Below, in pieces: positions 45,109-59,900 of a stretch of DNA of 64,000 nucleotides (position 1 is the first letter of the stretch; the number at the start of each line of letters is the position of its first letter). Under the pieces are notes generated by a model, which was given only the letters and a program-made list of their open reading frames with translations, was not told the origin of the DNA and ran no database searches. Made by a program: the position numbers and the translations under genes. This stretch comes from Lantana camara (taxonomy: Eukaryota > Streptophyta > Magnoliopsida > Lamiales > Verbenaceae). Where the stretch lies: positions 38,518,001 to 38,582,000 of the forward strand of contig CM074861.1 in NCBI GenBank assembly GCA_037501455.1, in the 5' to 3' direction.

Positions 45109-48100
45109 TGTAACAGCCCAAAACAGGGCCTGGATGAAAATAGTAAGTTAAGGCAGTGGTAAAGCGTTTATAGACCGTGATCTAACTTTTTGAATCATCA
45201 TGCATTGCATTCTTACATGAACTTTGTGCTCGTATATGTTCTGACATGCTTTAAGGGGGAATTCTTGACCTTTGATTCAGTTTACTATTCATAAACCGAG
45301 CCTACTTTGTTCATATTGCTACTCGAACCCTAGAGGTTCATCACACATGTTTCCCAATCATTTGAACTTGTTTCCCGAACTCAGAAAGTCTTTCTTGAGC
45401 CATAAGGGTATTTTTGGAACTTACCAACCAAAGTTACTATTCATCAAAAAATGATCTTTTGATTCTGATACCTTTTCCTACCCAAGTTACAGTCGAATCG
45501 ATCCTTGAGTCGAGACGAGTCTTTTGAAATCATTCTTGGCTTGGAAATCCATTCCGGAACTTTGTTTTATTGAAAACGTTTTTGAAAACCCTAGTTTACT
45601 ATTCCTTTTACGAACGGTTTTCATTCGGAAAATGTTTTCTCTTCGGATTTGCACTACTTGAGCTATTTCAAGATTTTTGAGATGTTTTACAACTCTTGAT
45701 TCAAACCCTAGCTTGAAATTTTGAAGCGTACGTTCGTACGTGAGAATTCACTATTTATCCTACGTTTTCAACTTTTTAACGGTAAAATGTTTTATAGTCG
45801 ATTTTGGACTCAAAACGCTTCTCGATTTATTGCTTGAATTTTGGAAGCAATCCGGACTTGAAAATCATTCTAGAAAGTCATTTTTCACTCGTATTGAGTT
45901 TCGAGCTCAAAACTTTTATTCACTAAAACTAATGTATCTTTGAAACGGTAAATCCGATTTCGATGAATGAATATGCGTTTCGAAGCTAATTTTCTTGCCG
46001 TCGGAATGGTTATGCTTCCAGCCACTTATCCTTGAGTCTTTGGGGACGAAATTACAGAATTACCCCCAGCAGTCCCATTTTACCTTCATAATCCCTAAAG
46101 CTTCTAGAAGATACAAGTGGATGAACTCTTGTTTTGCTCTCCTACCCTTAAGCCATCTCTATTTGCAAGGTGAGGGGCTTCTTCACAACTATAAATACCC
46201 CTCCCATGGCATTTCATTCCTTGCTCAAAGTCTTGTGTTAACAAGCACTCCTCTCTCCCTCCTTTCCCTCATTGCCGTCGGCATCCTCCCCTTAGCTAGG
46301 TTAGTTTGTTTTGTTTTATGTTATGTTTAGTTAGTTTATGTTTTTATGTTATGGTATGTTTATATTATGTTTAGGTTGGGTCTTAGGGTCTTCCCTAAGC
46401 CATATAGGATTTTATTTTATGCATTTATTATATAGTTTTCATGATATGTTTCAATAGTTGTTTATATGTTTTAATTGTTTAGTATATGCTTGATTATGTT
46501 ATGAATTGCTCTAGTATATGCTATAATCATGTGATATGGTTGTTATATTATGAGAATTGATGCATGATTATGGGATTTGAATTATGTTCATGCATGCTAG
46601 CTAATGGAATAGTGATTTACAATTTATTATGTCACAACTTGTTACATGTTGATATGGAATTAAATTGTTACATGTTACATGCCTAAAGGTTCATGATATA
46701 TGATATGATATATGTTGAGACATGTTGTCACATTGTTATATGATTCTTGAATTATGAATTGAGCTTATGATATGATATGGATTAATGGATTAGTACCTTC
46801 ATCATATGTTATACACTTCAATAGTGTCACATGTTATAACCTAAGATAGAATAATGTTTCATAACTTGATCTTATGCCTTAATTGGATCTCTTAACTATA
46901 GGTTATACCTTTAACCTAGATCACACTTGATTATATTAACATGAACTTGAAACTATAGGTTATAATCAAGATCGTAATTTAATTAGGGTGTGTGTGTGTG
47001 CATGCCGGGTGTGTGTGTGTGTTCGTGCATGGTGTGTGTGTGTACCGTGTGTGTATGGGTGTGTGTATAGTAAGGGTTTGACCCGACCCTTTGACCCGAC
47101 ATGTGAATAGTAACCTATGAAGAGTAATCATGAATAGTAATCTGGAATAGTACTTTTGAATAGTGCTTTTGAATAGTAAAAATGAAATAAAACTTGTGCT
47201 TTCTCTATAGACATTTGCACCTAGGGTTTCCATATCCAGGGTCTAAAATGTGTTTTCAAAATGTGTTTTCTTTCGTGGACTTGTTTCTTAACCTAAGGTT
47301 TGCGATAGGATTCATAATTTGACTAAAGCTTACTCGGTTATAGTAAGATCATAGTCTAACGTTAAGAGTAACTCACTTTGACGTATTCCTTTGTGTGTTA
47401 CCTTTCTTGAATACCTTAAATGGTATTACTCTCTTGTGTTACATGTTCTTTACATGTTCCTTGTTCATTGTTTCATGCATTTCATATGCATCTTGGTTAG
47501 TAGTGGGTCTTAGTTGTTAAGCTCACTCTAGTACACCACCTACAGGAGTTAAAATTGAGCACTGGGATCCCCAGGGCACCGCATAATCTGTCTACCTACC
47601 TTTGTTACTGATAGGTGAGGTGAAGTTATAAATGTTTTCCAACTGGAACCACGATTATACTATCGTATCATATGTTTTGAAATTCAAAGCTAAACCTTGT
47701 TTTGAACTATCCCTTTTATCGGGACATTCTCTTGAAAGGATCATTCATACTTTAATAGTATACCTTGATCTACAGTACATGTTTTCCAAAGTTCTGCATT
47801 CTTGTTCAAAGACAGTTACATGTTTTGCATATGTTTTCAAAGTACAGTTTACAGACAGTTTCACATGTTTACAGATAGAATCATTTGTTTTACAGACAGA
47901 ATCACATGTTTTCAGACAGAATCATATGTTTTACAGACAACATCATATGTTACAGTTACAGTTTCACATGTTATTGTTAGCATACTGGAGTGGTACTCTG
48001 GTCACTGCTAAATCTTAAATGCAAGCATACAGTTTACAGTTTAGGCCCGGCGGTTATGTGTGGAGGTGATGCTCGGGAGGTGAGCGCCAACGACATCACC

Positions 48101-49301
48101 AATACCGGCCGCCACACTTACACTATTGACACCGACTTTTAACAGGAGGTTTGTTAAGTCAGGACAATTTGTCTGGGAACGGACAGCAAATCTGTTCCCA
48201 TTACATGTTTACAGGTCGCCTAGGGTTAGCTACCCGAAGTGACAACCGGTGGAGGATGGTGCATGTTTGTATCCGTTGGTAAGAGTTGTTGTTGACCTTG
48301 GTCCGATAGTCTACTATGTGCGGAGTTGTTATTGACCTTGGTCCGATGCTCTACTATATGTGGGGTTATTGTTGATCTTGGTCCGATACTCTACTATACG
48401 TGGAATTATTGTTGATCCTGGTCCGATACTCTACCGAATCATGTTTTCTGGAGTAAGGATGGAGGAGCCTAGCTCGCGGGCAAAATTCTGTTTCATAAAG
48501 GATGGTTCATATCTGGAAAAGTTCACTTTACCCTTATCCCGTTTTATGAAAGAACTATGAACCATCAACAGCATATGTGTGCGCGTGTGATAGCATTCAT
48601 GAAAATGTTTTATAACGTGCATTCTTTTACAGCATCGCATTCAAAAGAGTTTTATCAATCGAACTTGTTTCAAGTTCTTCTTTAAAACATTGCATTAACA
48701 GTTCTAAACTTTACTTCAAGTTCTTTATCATTCAGTACTTTCTTTAAAGTATTCCCTCACTTAGTCCTTTTGACTAATACCTCTCCCGTTTTCTTGCCTC
48801 GTGGTTTCAGGTCTTGCAGCCGCAGTCTAGAGGTATCTTGAAGCTCTAGATTGTCATTTTTGTTTCAGTCAGGACTTAGTATTACTTCCTTTTGTGTCCT
48901 GCATATGTTTTATGGCTGCATCACTTTATACTTCTGTATATGTTTCTGAATACTTGAGTATATTCGTTATACTCTTTCTGCTACTCTGTTACCGATACAT
49001 TGAACTCTGTTATATCGGTACTTATATGTGAATTTGTTATATGTTCTGATATGCCGAGTCTCTCTTACACGATCAATATGTTCTTGCTTGTTACATGCCA
49101 TCATGCACATGTTTTGAAAAGTTTTAAAATACTCTGATTTTCCGCTGCATAGCCACATCGTTGTACATGTATAGTTCTGATAGACAGCCGTTCGCTGGAG
49201 TATTTCTTGAGTGATGGCTCACACCATTACTTGAGAGGTGCTTCAGTGCGGGGGTTGAGACGCCGCTCTCCTCTTGTTCTGGTACGGGTGGGGGCGTTAC
49301 A
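45109..49301 (+). mobile_element. Solo LTR, 4.2 kb, inserted in LINE (copy B)
   Basis: The duplicate of 297-4489, with the ATAAC duplications at 45104-45108 and 49302-49306. It is the same length as copy A, with a handful of substitutions (for example in the TG tract at 46986-47069). The 40 bp array is at about 48280-48435. LINE coding sequence is visible on both sides here, which proves the insertion target. Confidence 0.92.
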
Positions 49302-49850
49302 ATAACAATCTGAGGGAAAATTTGGAGTGAAAGAGGCCGAGGGAAGGATGGGTTAAGCTTAACTCCTATGGGAGCTACCGTGGCGGGAGGGCTTATCAGG
49401 GATGCTGAAGGGGTGTGGATTTTAGACTACGCCATGAAGCTTGGTCGGACTTCTATAAATGTCGCTAGGCTTCTTGGGCTTCATAAAGGACTTAAATTAG
49501 CTTGGGAAAGAAGTTTTCCCCGTATTGAGATTGAGATAGACCCCGAGATAGTAATACATTGGCTTACACGAGATGATGTGGAAGAACAGTACCCTTTGAG
49601 AAATGTGATTGTGGACTATGTTAAACTGCTTCGTATGCCTTGGCATGCTAAGATCAGTCAAACTTTAAGAGAAGTGAATGATGACGCTGACAAGCTTGCT
49701 AAGATGGGGCATGAGATTCACACGAAGTTAATGGCGTGGCATTCATCGCCCTTTGATGTTTATCTTTTGTTTTGGTGGTTTGAGCTGGTTGTGGTGTCTT
49801 CTGGACCAATATATATATATTTATGTATATGTATTAAATATTATTTATAA
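49302..49850 (+). pseudogene. LINE ORF2 C-terminal RNase H domain (copy B)
   Basis: Same frame and defects as 4490-5038, with one amino-acid difference (VIHWL instead of VLHWL). It is the natural continuation of the ORF2 relic at 41910-45108. Confidence 0.85.
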
Positions 49851-49957
49851 ATTTATTATATATGTACATAACTAGTGTATAATACATATATAATTTTCAT
49901 TATAATATTATATATATTTATTAACTTATTAAGATTTTTAATAAATATGATAATATA

Positions 49958-49960
<3 letters not shown>

Positions 49961-49987
<27 letters not shown>
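49961..49987. repeat. TA microsatellite (copy B)
   Basis: A 27 bp TA run, 14 bp shorter than copy A. Confidence 0.95.
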
Positions 49988-49991
<4 letters not shown>

Positions 49992-50005
49992 GAATACATA
50001 TTTTA

Positions 50006-50502
50006 GGGTTAATCCCAAACAACCCTTTGTCCTTTGGGGGGTTTTGAACTTTCCCCCCTATTATTTAAATTTTATTAATTTCCCCCCTAACCTTTGAAAA
50101 ATATCTCACTTAACCCCTTTTAATATAATTTAAGAAAGCAAATCTGTACAAATCTGATTTCAAATTTGTTGACATTATATATCAAATTGAAACTCTCGAC
50201 ACAAGGAAAACAACAATGGTCTCGAAATCAAAATCCGACAACCAACGAAGCAGAAATCATCGATCAAAGAAGGCGCACGATGAACAAAGTTTTTGGCGGC
50301 TAATAGGGTCGAGAAGGGTATGGGGTTTGTTCTCCTTGGAGAGACGAAGACGATGGTGGTGGTCTTGAAGCTTGGGTCACCGTGACGGAGGAGAAATCGA
50401 CGGTCAAAGTTTATTCAAAGGGGTTAAGTTTAATATTTTTCAAAGGTTAGGGAGGAAAGTGCAAAACCCCCCAAAGGACAAGGGGGTGTCTGGGATTAGC
50501 CC
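50006..50502. mobile_element. Foldback MITE-like element (copy B)
   Basis: Same 497 bp length and inverted ends as 5208-5704, flanked by TA, with a few substitutions. The unassigned spacer 50503-50755 follows. Confidence 0.75.
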
Positions 50503-50755
50503 TATATTTATTTGAAACTTTTATGTTCGAAAACACGAAAGAGTTATGTAGCGGAAGTTTAAAATTTTTCCAAAAGATTGATCATTGGCTTGCAATTTTC
50601 GTGCTGTAACGTTGGGTGTCTAGAAACTTACGAAGTTTGAAGCTTTCTAGTGATGTCAGTACCGCCTACTGAACACCCTTCAAGCGGAAAGTCCCTCGAA
50701 CAGCCTTCGATAGCTCCCAAAGGAGCGATCCTCCAAAGCGTATCCACACCAGTCC

Positions 50756-53700
50756 TGTAACACCCCGCATTTTCGGAGCAAGATACGATGTCGTTTTCGT
50801 GCGATTAGATTGTTATTTATTTAACTCTGCTTCTGCTTGAATTGCCTTGTTCATGTTTTAATAGTTTAATTGACTCGATTGCAGCATTATGAAAATATGT
50901 GAACTTAATTGAAATATGTGTTTAATAACTATTTGCTTTTTAATTTCGAATTTGGGCTTAATTAGACCTTATCTTTAATTCTGAGAGTGCTTTTATAATT
51001 ATCAAATCTCTAATTGGACTTAATTGATCTTATTGGAATCGGGAGGACTCAATCGCATCAACTAAATTCTTGAGGGACTTAATCACAATTTTGGGAGAAT
51101 TGGTCCCTTCTTAAACGAGAAGCCCTAAGTGCTACCTTCATTTCCTCTTCTTCCCCTCTCACTCCAAGAATCAGCCGCCCAACCCTAGCAGTCCCACTTT
51201 CGTTTCTTCGTCTTCCCATACAAGACCTTCAACAGCGGCGCAACCATTCCCCACCGAACCGCCGACGCGACTCAGCCTCCATCACCGCGCCACCCTCCGC
51301 CGCCAAGACAAGTTCGCCACCACCGATTTGCCGGCCTTTGCTCCACCAGCAACAGCGGATCTATCCGCGACCCAACCACCACCATCACACATCTCCGCTG
51401 AATTCACCGCCGGTATTTTCTTCACCACCCAACCATTAGGCAACCACCGTCGAACCACCACCCTCACTCAGATCTGAACAGGGGCGAAAGATCTCCACCT
51501 GACTTTTACCATTTCACCACCATCGCCAAGTCCGAGCAGCGGCACAGTAACAACCCAACCATCTCTCTCTTGCCTAGATCTGGAAAGGAGGCTAAACCCG
51601 CAGCACCACCAACCGCCGCCATACCTTCTCTCCCCCCCCCCTTCTCTTTCATCGCCGGGTTTTAGCTCCAACCCCAGCAGCCATCGACGGGACACGACGT
51701 CCATTTCAACCACTATTTCTCACCGCTGCCGACAACTACCATCATCCGCCTCCTTCCTGTATCGGCGGCACCCAATCTCAGCCAAGGCCACTCTGGACTG
51801 CCGTATCTCCCTCCCTTGCTACCGTACCCTTTCACTCTGGCAGAACAGGGGAAGAACCACTTCAGCTACAACCCCTCACCTCAGCTACCGATTGCCTCCG
51901 ACTTCACTGCCTTCGTCACCACCTTCAGAAGCAGCGACAGAGTCCAGCTCTCCCTCATCATTTTTGTCATCGATCCCACTTCCATCCCCAATCATCATCT
52001 CCAGCGCCCCTTCGCTAACCAACTCCAGCACAAGTGAAGTCTGCCACCGTCCGAGACCCTGATTTCTTCTCTTTTCCGTAAAGCCACTTGTTTTCTTTTT
52101 TCTCAATTTTAATTTATACAGATAATTATATGCATAGAATTCATATGTAAATTGTATATAATTGTTAATATTAAGTATGATTCATATATTTCCTTGTGGT
52201 TGTTGCAAGAAAAATTGTAAAACTTAAATTTGGAGTAATGCATGTATGTATAAAATATTGATTCGGTTATTTTCAAATCTGGGTATTACGACTGTATGTA
52301 TACATTAGTTGTAAGATCATGAACTTATTATTGAATTCTTGAAGTCGACGTGTGTGTAATTGGTAAATAGGTCAGTTAAATTGAATCTTTGATTTCAAGG
52401 GCATCAGGCACATGTGTGACTATATATATCATAAAATTATGGTTGTATAAATATATGTTAATTTGGGAGTTCAAATTAATTTAATTCTTGAGTAATTGAA
52501 ACATGACTTCGGTCTTGGGTTACTTTGTTAAATGGTTGATTTGGGTAATTTGTGAATTGATCCCCAAAACGGTGGTGGAAACGTGAGTGTATGTAATAAT
52601 TGTATAATTATACGTGATTAACTAATGTAAGAATTGAATGATATTTTGTTCACGCATTAAATGATAGATGGTGTCATTTTTGTTGCTTAGGAAATTCTGT
52701 TTTCTTGATCTACGAACTTGGGAGTATTAAGTTATTACGTGTGTAGTTAATAATGTAAGCTATTTATGCATCCCATATGTAAGTTGGATTTAGTTCATAC
52801 TTTGACTAATATTACTAGTTGGTGGGTTCAGACTTGAATTTAAGAAACTCGAGAATTAATTATTTGTCCGTTTAGAGTAGTGATAAAGTATGAATTGTAT
52901 GATGTGAATTGGTATGTATTACAATGCTCGATTTTTGAGAAAATTGGCCATTATACATGCATTAATCTAAATTAAATTAAGAGCTTGAGCATGGGCTTAC
53001 TTAATGCAATATGATTTGATTGATCATTAAACTTGCTCAAACATTCATTATTGTCATCAATTATGCATTATGCCTCGTATAGGATCTCCATACTCGTATA
53101 TATTTATTGTGGGACATTTATCGTGCACATGAACTTGCTCACTACATTCCATGACCTTTTTCTGATCTTAATTACGTTACATACCATTTCATATCATTCA
53201 TATCACATCATAATTGTTGCCGTGCGTCTCTGTCGTTCATGTTTGAGTCGTGTCTTAAGAGTATACTGTATTTCCTTTATGAACAGTGATCTCCAGGGCG
53301 GAGACAATATGGTTAAGTCCGAACCCGTCTTGTCAGTTCCCGTATCTTGATGTTTCTCAAGTGAGGTTTAGGATTTTGTATAGTTATGCGACCTATGGCC
53401 ATTACATGCTGATTTCTACCCTTGCATGCGAGTATACCTTACTATAAATACGTATATGTTGGATATGATATGTTTATGACCTTGTGCGTCCATGCTGCGT
53501 GGGTGGGAGCCTTCGTGGCTTAAATTCCACAGTGTAGGGATATATATAAAAACTAATTTTTGAGGCATATGTAAGCCATTTTGGAAATATCAGTGTGTTA
53601 TGATTCTCTAGCGAGTTAGCCATGATATATGGTATCTGTTCTGTTCTGTTGTGGATCCAAGGATCTACGGGTAATGGGTCCCCCGGGACGGTTAGGGTCG

Positions 53701-54652
53701 TCGGGGTTCCAACCATGTGCGTAGTTCCATTTGAGATATCATTGCGCGACTCAGGGAGATAGGGGAGGCGTGATATCTTGAGCCTTCGGTGTTTTATCTG
53801 GGGAGGACTCTTTTGGGATAACTACCCCTTGAGGACCAGTCAGTTCTCGATGGTTTGGGGACGGTACATCTCCTCCATCATTGGTGTAGATGATGGATTG
53901 ATTTTGATTTATGTTCTGAGGAGTAAAGGTTGGAAGCTCGTACTCGCCGAGCATGTGTTCTATTCTGTTATGGAATTATGAATAGGGATAGAGTCTTTCT
54001 GGAAAATGGTTTCTAAACTTATATCTATATCTATTTGGGTTATTTCAAAATGTTTTGGTATGCAACACCTATCCTCGGTTCATGAGTCCATCCTTTTATT
54101 CTGTGCTATGCTCTTTATATATATATTGTGGGTGTGCGTTAGCCCCCTCACTCGGTCAAGTTGACTGACCCCTTATTTAAACTTTTAGTTGCAGGTCTGT
54201 TGGTGTTTTCTAGGCGGGAAGTGAGTCTTTGAGTTGCACTTCGTCGGTCTGGTTTTTCTAGTTGCATTTGTCCTTCATAAACTTTACTGTTGTTACGACT
54301 TGTGGATTCAAAATTATACTTTCTCTTTCTGTAGCCCTGTGTGGCATTCGTGTTCAGCCCTGTGTGGCACTTGTCGGTTTTTATGTTATGATGCTTTGAG
54401 ATTCGGGACTAGGTATCTATGCTAGTTGAACCCGTTATATGTTTTGAATGTTGATTTAATTGCTTCCGCTATCTGTTGATGATTGTTCAAATTGCTTCCG
54501 CGCTCTGAGTTGTCGAGCTAGTTCCGCCTAGCTTAGTGTGTAAGGTGGTCTCCCGTTCGCTTTGATTCGGATTCGGGCACGGACCTTCCATTTCGTGACC
54601 GGGTCTGGGTCTTAGTACAGGGGATGTGGCATCCTCCGTTTAGGGTGTTACA
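50756..54652 (+). repeat. 5' LTR of LARD (copy B)
   Basis: Two bases shorter than copy A because of the poly-C run near 51633. Ends GGGTGTTACA, followed 8 bp later by TGGTATCAGAGC at 54661. Confidence 0.93.
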
Positions 54653-54660
54653 TCCTTAAG

Positions 54661-54672
54661 TGGTATCAGAGC
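54661..54672 (+). other. Primer-binding site, tRNA-iMet (LARD copy B)
   Basis: TGGTATCAGAGC, identical to the site at 9865-9876. Confidence 0.93.
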
Positions 54673-56272
54673 TCTAGGTTGCAAAACCGAGCTCTTGAGT
54701 CGTGTAGAGTCTGTCTAGGTCGTACGGCATAGGAATAACTGCGCATTGCATTTGTTTGACTTGATACTTTAGCCCTTCGGCATGAATTATTTTGTGATTG
54801 TATGATTGTGTGCACATTATGACTTTGATTATGCAACATCTTATTTTATGTGCTTTATAAATTGCAATTAATTGTTGCATTTACGTGATATATGTGTTAC
54901 ATTTCATTTGCATCTTTAACCCGCATGCATCGAATTTAGTGTTTGAATTTCAGGGTGCCCTATGAGTCAACACTGAGATTTCCCTCCGAAAACACTACCT
55001 ATTAGAACTACAACGAAAACACGCCATAATTCGAAGATGAAAGGATTCTTTACCAAGATCAATGGTCATGAAAAGGTGACTTATTATCTTAAAGTCAATT
55101 GAAAGATGGAGTTTGACGAATTTTCACCTTGAGGATACATTCATTTGAAAGTAGTCACCTTGTGGATGGAAATGAGTAATGGAGGAGAATCTGATCAAAT
55201 AGAACCCATTTTGAAGGAATTTGATGAGCTTTCGCCTTGATGATCCGTTTATTTGGAAGTAGTCACCTTGTTGATGAAAACGAGTTAATGTAGAAAAATC
55301 CGATCAAGTTCGATCCGATCAAGTTCAAGGGATGCGGATAGGTAACCATGTTGATGCTAACTTAAGCAGCGAGCTACAAACCATCGGTGAGATGGAAGAT
55401 TCTGCTGAGATGGAAGATTCTGCTGAGGTAGGAATAGATCACTTAGATGTCGAAAGACTTTACTCAAGTTTTAGAATCGAAACCCATGAATTGCTTTGGG
55501 AAGTACCTAATACCACGACCGTCAAACGTAGCTCTGAGATAGATTTCTAATTGGCAATCGAATTATGGACAATTCCTTGAGGATGAGCAGACTAAGGTTT
55601 AACACATAAGTCGGAGTTCTTGAAGGAGACTGTGGATGATTCTTGTTGAGCAAGGATTATGGTTTAGAAGAGAGTTGGATGATGGACATAATTGCTGAAT
55701 TGCCTCTTCACATCAAAAGATTTAAGACAAGGGGTTCAGATGACTAAGATTGCATCATTATCGGCTTAATCAACTCCTACCACTTCGTCTCAACTTTCTA
55801 TCAAGAGTTTGACACTACGGTGATCAGTACGCCAAGCATTCATGGCATTTGCATACATACATCGCTTAATTATTCTTATCTTGTTTTGTTTGATGTGTGT
55901 GATGATTGTCGTTGTTCTGATTGTGGTAACGTGGCTACCTGATCTAGCATTGATAACCTGGAATATCTGTTTTGGTGAACTATTGCTGAAATGAATAAGT
56001 TACGTGTTTATGTAGATTAAGCATGTCTATGTGATTTAAAACTCCCTTGATTGCTCACTAACCTCGCATATAACATACATACATACTGTAACCTTGCTTT
56101 ACAAGGATTCCATCGCGATATCCCCCTTGAGTTGAGGTATGAGCGTTGGATCTATACTCAAGGGATACCGATATCAGTAGTGTAAGGTATACCAAACATA
56201 CACCGCATACTTTTCATCAAGTGTTACTCTGATTTGTGTATATATGAATGTTGATCTGTGGATTTATTTGCA

Positions 56273-56645
56273 AGAGAGACCTTAGGCCCCCTCTTTTACG
56301 TGTTGGAGAGATGTAGGATTCTCTCTATTTATGTAATAGAAAGATGTTGGATTCTTTCTAAGTTTTGTGCACGAGAGATGTTGGATTCTCTTGTACTTAG
56401 ATATTCGGAGATGTTGGATTCTCTTGAATCTAAGGGTTTAAGAAATGATGGATTTTCTCAAACTAGAATGTTTGGGAGATGTGGAAATCTATCAGACTTA
56501 GGTTGAGAGACGGGGTTCTCTCATTATGTGTTTGAGAGACGGGGTTCTCTCAATTGTGTGCTTGAGAGACGGGGTTCTCTCAATTATGTGCGCGAGAGAC
56601 GGGGTTCTCTCTCTTGTGCGTGCTGAGAGATGGGATTCTCTCTTG
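56273..56645 (+). other. Tandem stem-loop array in LARD interior (copy B)
   Basis: All units of 11508-11880 are retained at offset 44765. The one difference I noticed is in a loop (TGATGAAT to TGATGGAT in the unit at about 56436-56463), leaving the stems intact. Confidence 0.85.
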
Positions 56646-56955
56646 TTTGTTGCGGTTGCGTTACGCGTTGTCCTGACAACGGTCTACAAGTGACGAGTTT
56701 GCGACGCCATCGAAGTTGAGTGCAGTGATAACTATTCGTCTTATGGGGATGGTCGAACAACTTGATGAAAGCAACAGTCCAGTACTCAAACGGATCCCAA
56801 TGACAACGAGACATCGCGAGAAAGGTTCAGTAAAAACAACGAGAGCAAACTTCACAACGGGGCAATGTTTTACGCAACTCCTCGAGAGGGGTTAAGACAC
56901 TATCAACTCGAAGCTTTTCCAGCTCAGGAGTGGAACCTGGGGACCAGGTTCTCTT

Positions 56956-56968
56956 AAGGGGGGAAGGG
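56956..56968 (+). other. Polypurine tract of LARD (copy B)
   Basis: AAGGGGGGAAGGG directly before the 3' LTR at 56969. Confidence 0.92.
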
Positions 56969-59900
56969 TGTAACACCCCGCATTTTTGGAGCAAGATACG
57001 ATGTCATTTTCGTGCGATTAGATTGTTATTTATTTAACTCTGCTTGTGCTTGAATTGCCTTGTTCATGTTTTAATAGTTTAATTGACTCGATTGCAGCCT
57101 TATGAAAATATGTGAACTTAATTGAAATATGTGTTTAATAACTATTTGCTCTTTAATTTCGAATTTGGGCTTAATTGGACCTTATCTTTAATTCTGAGAG
57201 TGCTTTTATAATTATCAAATCTCTAATTGGACTTAATTGATCTTATTGGAATCGGGAGGACTCAATCGCATCAACTAAATTCTTGAGGGACTTAATCGTA
57301 ATTTTGGGAGAATTGGTCCCTTCTTAACCGAGAAACCCTAAGTGTTGCCTTCATTTCCTCTTCTTCCCCTCTCACTCCAAGAATCAGCTGCGCAACCCTA
57401 GCAGTCCCACTTTCGTTTCTTCTTCCTCCCATACGAGACCTTCAACAGCGGCGCAACCATTACCCACTGAACCGCCGATACGACTCAGCCTCCATCACCG
57501 CGCCACCCTCCGCCGCCAAGACAAGTTCGCCACCACCGATTCGCCGGCCTTTGCTCCACCAGCAACAGTGGATCTATCCGCGACCCAACCACCACCATCA
57601 CACATCTCCGCTGCATTCTCCGTCGGTATTTCCTTCACCACCCAACCACTACCAGGCAACCACCGTCGAACCACCACCCTCGCTCAGATTTGAATAGGGG
57701 CGAAAGATCTCCACCTGACTTCTACCATTTCACCACCATCGCCAAGTCCGAGCAGCGGCACAGCAACAACCCGACCATCTCTCTCTGGCCTAGATCTGGA
57801 AATGAGGCTAAACCCGCAGCACCACCAACCGCCGCCATACCTTTCCCCCCCCCCCTGTTCTCTTTCATCGCCGGGTTTTAGCTCCAACCCCAGCCATCGA
57901 CGGGACACGACGTCCATCTCAACCACTATATCTCACTGCTGCCGACAACTACCATCATCCGCCTCCTTCCTGTATCGGCGGCACCCAATCTCAGCCAAGG
58001 CCACTCTGGACCACCGTATCTCCCTCCCTTGCTACCGTACCCTTTCACTCTGGCAGAACAGGGGAAGAACCACTTCAGCTACAACCCCTCACCTCAGCTA
58101 CCGATTGCCTCCGACTTCACCGCCTTCGTCACCACCTTCAGAAGTAGCGACAGAGTCCAGCTCTCCCTCATCATTTCTGTCATCGATCCCACTTCCGTCC
58201 CCAATCATCATCTCCAGCGCCCCTTCGCTAACCAACTCCAGCACAGGTGAAGTCTGCCACCGTCCGAGACCCTGATTTCTTCTCTTTTCCGTAAAGCCAT
58301 CTGCTTTCCTTTTTCTCAATTTTAATTTATACAGATAATTATATGCATAGAATTCATATGTAAATTGTATATAATTGTTAATATTAAGTATGATTCATAT
58401 AGTTCCTTGTGGTTGTTGCAAGAAAATTTGTAAAACTTAAATTTTGAGCAATGCATGTATGTATAAAATATTGATTCGGTTATTTTCAAATCTGGGTATT
58501 ACGACTGTATGTATACATTAGTTGTAAGAACATGAACTTATTATTGAATTCTTGAAGTCGACATGTATGTAATTGGTAAATGGGTCAGTTAAATTGAATC
58601 TTTGATTTCAAGGGCATCAGGCACATGTGTGACTATATATATTGTAAAATTATGGTTGTATAAATGTATGTTAATTTGGGAGTTCAAATTAATTTAAGTC
58701 TTGAGTAATTGAAACATGACTTCGGTCTTGGGTTACTTTGTTAAATTGTTGATTTGAGTAATTTGTGAATTGATCCCCCAAACGGTGGTGGAAACGTGAG
58801 TGTATGTAATAATTGTTTAATTATACGTGATTAACTAATGTAAGAATTGAATGATATTTTGTTCACGCATTAAATGATAGATGGTGTCGTTTTTGTTGCT
58901 TAGGAAATTCTGTTTTCTTGATCTACGAACTTAGGAGTATTAAGTTATTACGTGTGTAGTTAATAATGTAAGCTATTTATGCATCCCATATGTAAGTTGG
59001 ATTTAGTTCATACTTTGACTAATATTACTAGTTGGTGGGTTCAGACTTGAATTTAAGAAACTCGAGAATTAATTACTTGTCCGTTTAGAGTAGTGATAAA
59101 GTATGAATTGTATGATGTGAATTGGTATGTATTACAATGCTCGATTTTTGAGAAAATTGGCCATTATACATGCATTAATCTAAATTAAATTAAGAGCTTG
59201 AGCATGGGCTTACTTAATACAATATGATTTGATTGATCATTAAACTTGCTCAAACATTCATTATTGTCATCAATCATGCATTATGCCTCGTATAGGATCT
59301 CCATACTCGTATATATTTATTGTGGGACATTTATCGTGCACATGAACTTGCTCATTACATTCCATGACCTTTTTCTGATCTTTATTACGTGACATACCAT
59401 TTCATATCATTCATATCACCTCATAATTATCGCCGTGCGTCTCTGTGGTTCATGTTTGAGTCGTGTCTCATGAGTACACTGTATTTCCTTTATGTACAAT
59501 GATCTCCAGGGTGGAGACAACCTGGTCAAGTACGCACCCATCTTGTCAGTTCTCGTATCTTGATGCTTCTCAGGTGAGGTTTAGGATTTTGTATAGTTAT
59601 GCGACCTATGGCCTTTACATGCTGATTTCTACCCTTACATGCGAGTATACCTTACCATAAATACGTATGTGTTGGATATGATATGTTTATGACCTTGTGC
59701 GTGCATCTTGTGTGGGTGGGAGCCTTCGTGGCTTAAATTCCACAGCGTAGTGATATATATAAAAACCAATTTTTGAGGTATATGTAAGCCATTTTGGAAA
59801 TGTCAGTGTGTTATGATTCTCTAGCGAGTTAGCCATGATATATGGTATCTGTTCTATTCTGTTGTGGATCCAAGGAGCTACGGGTAATGGGTCCCCCGGG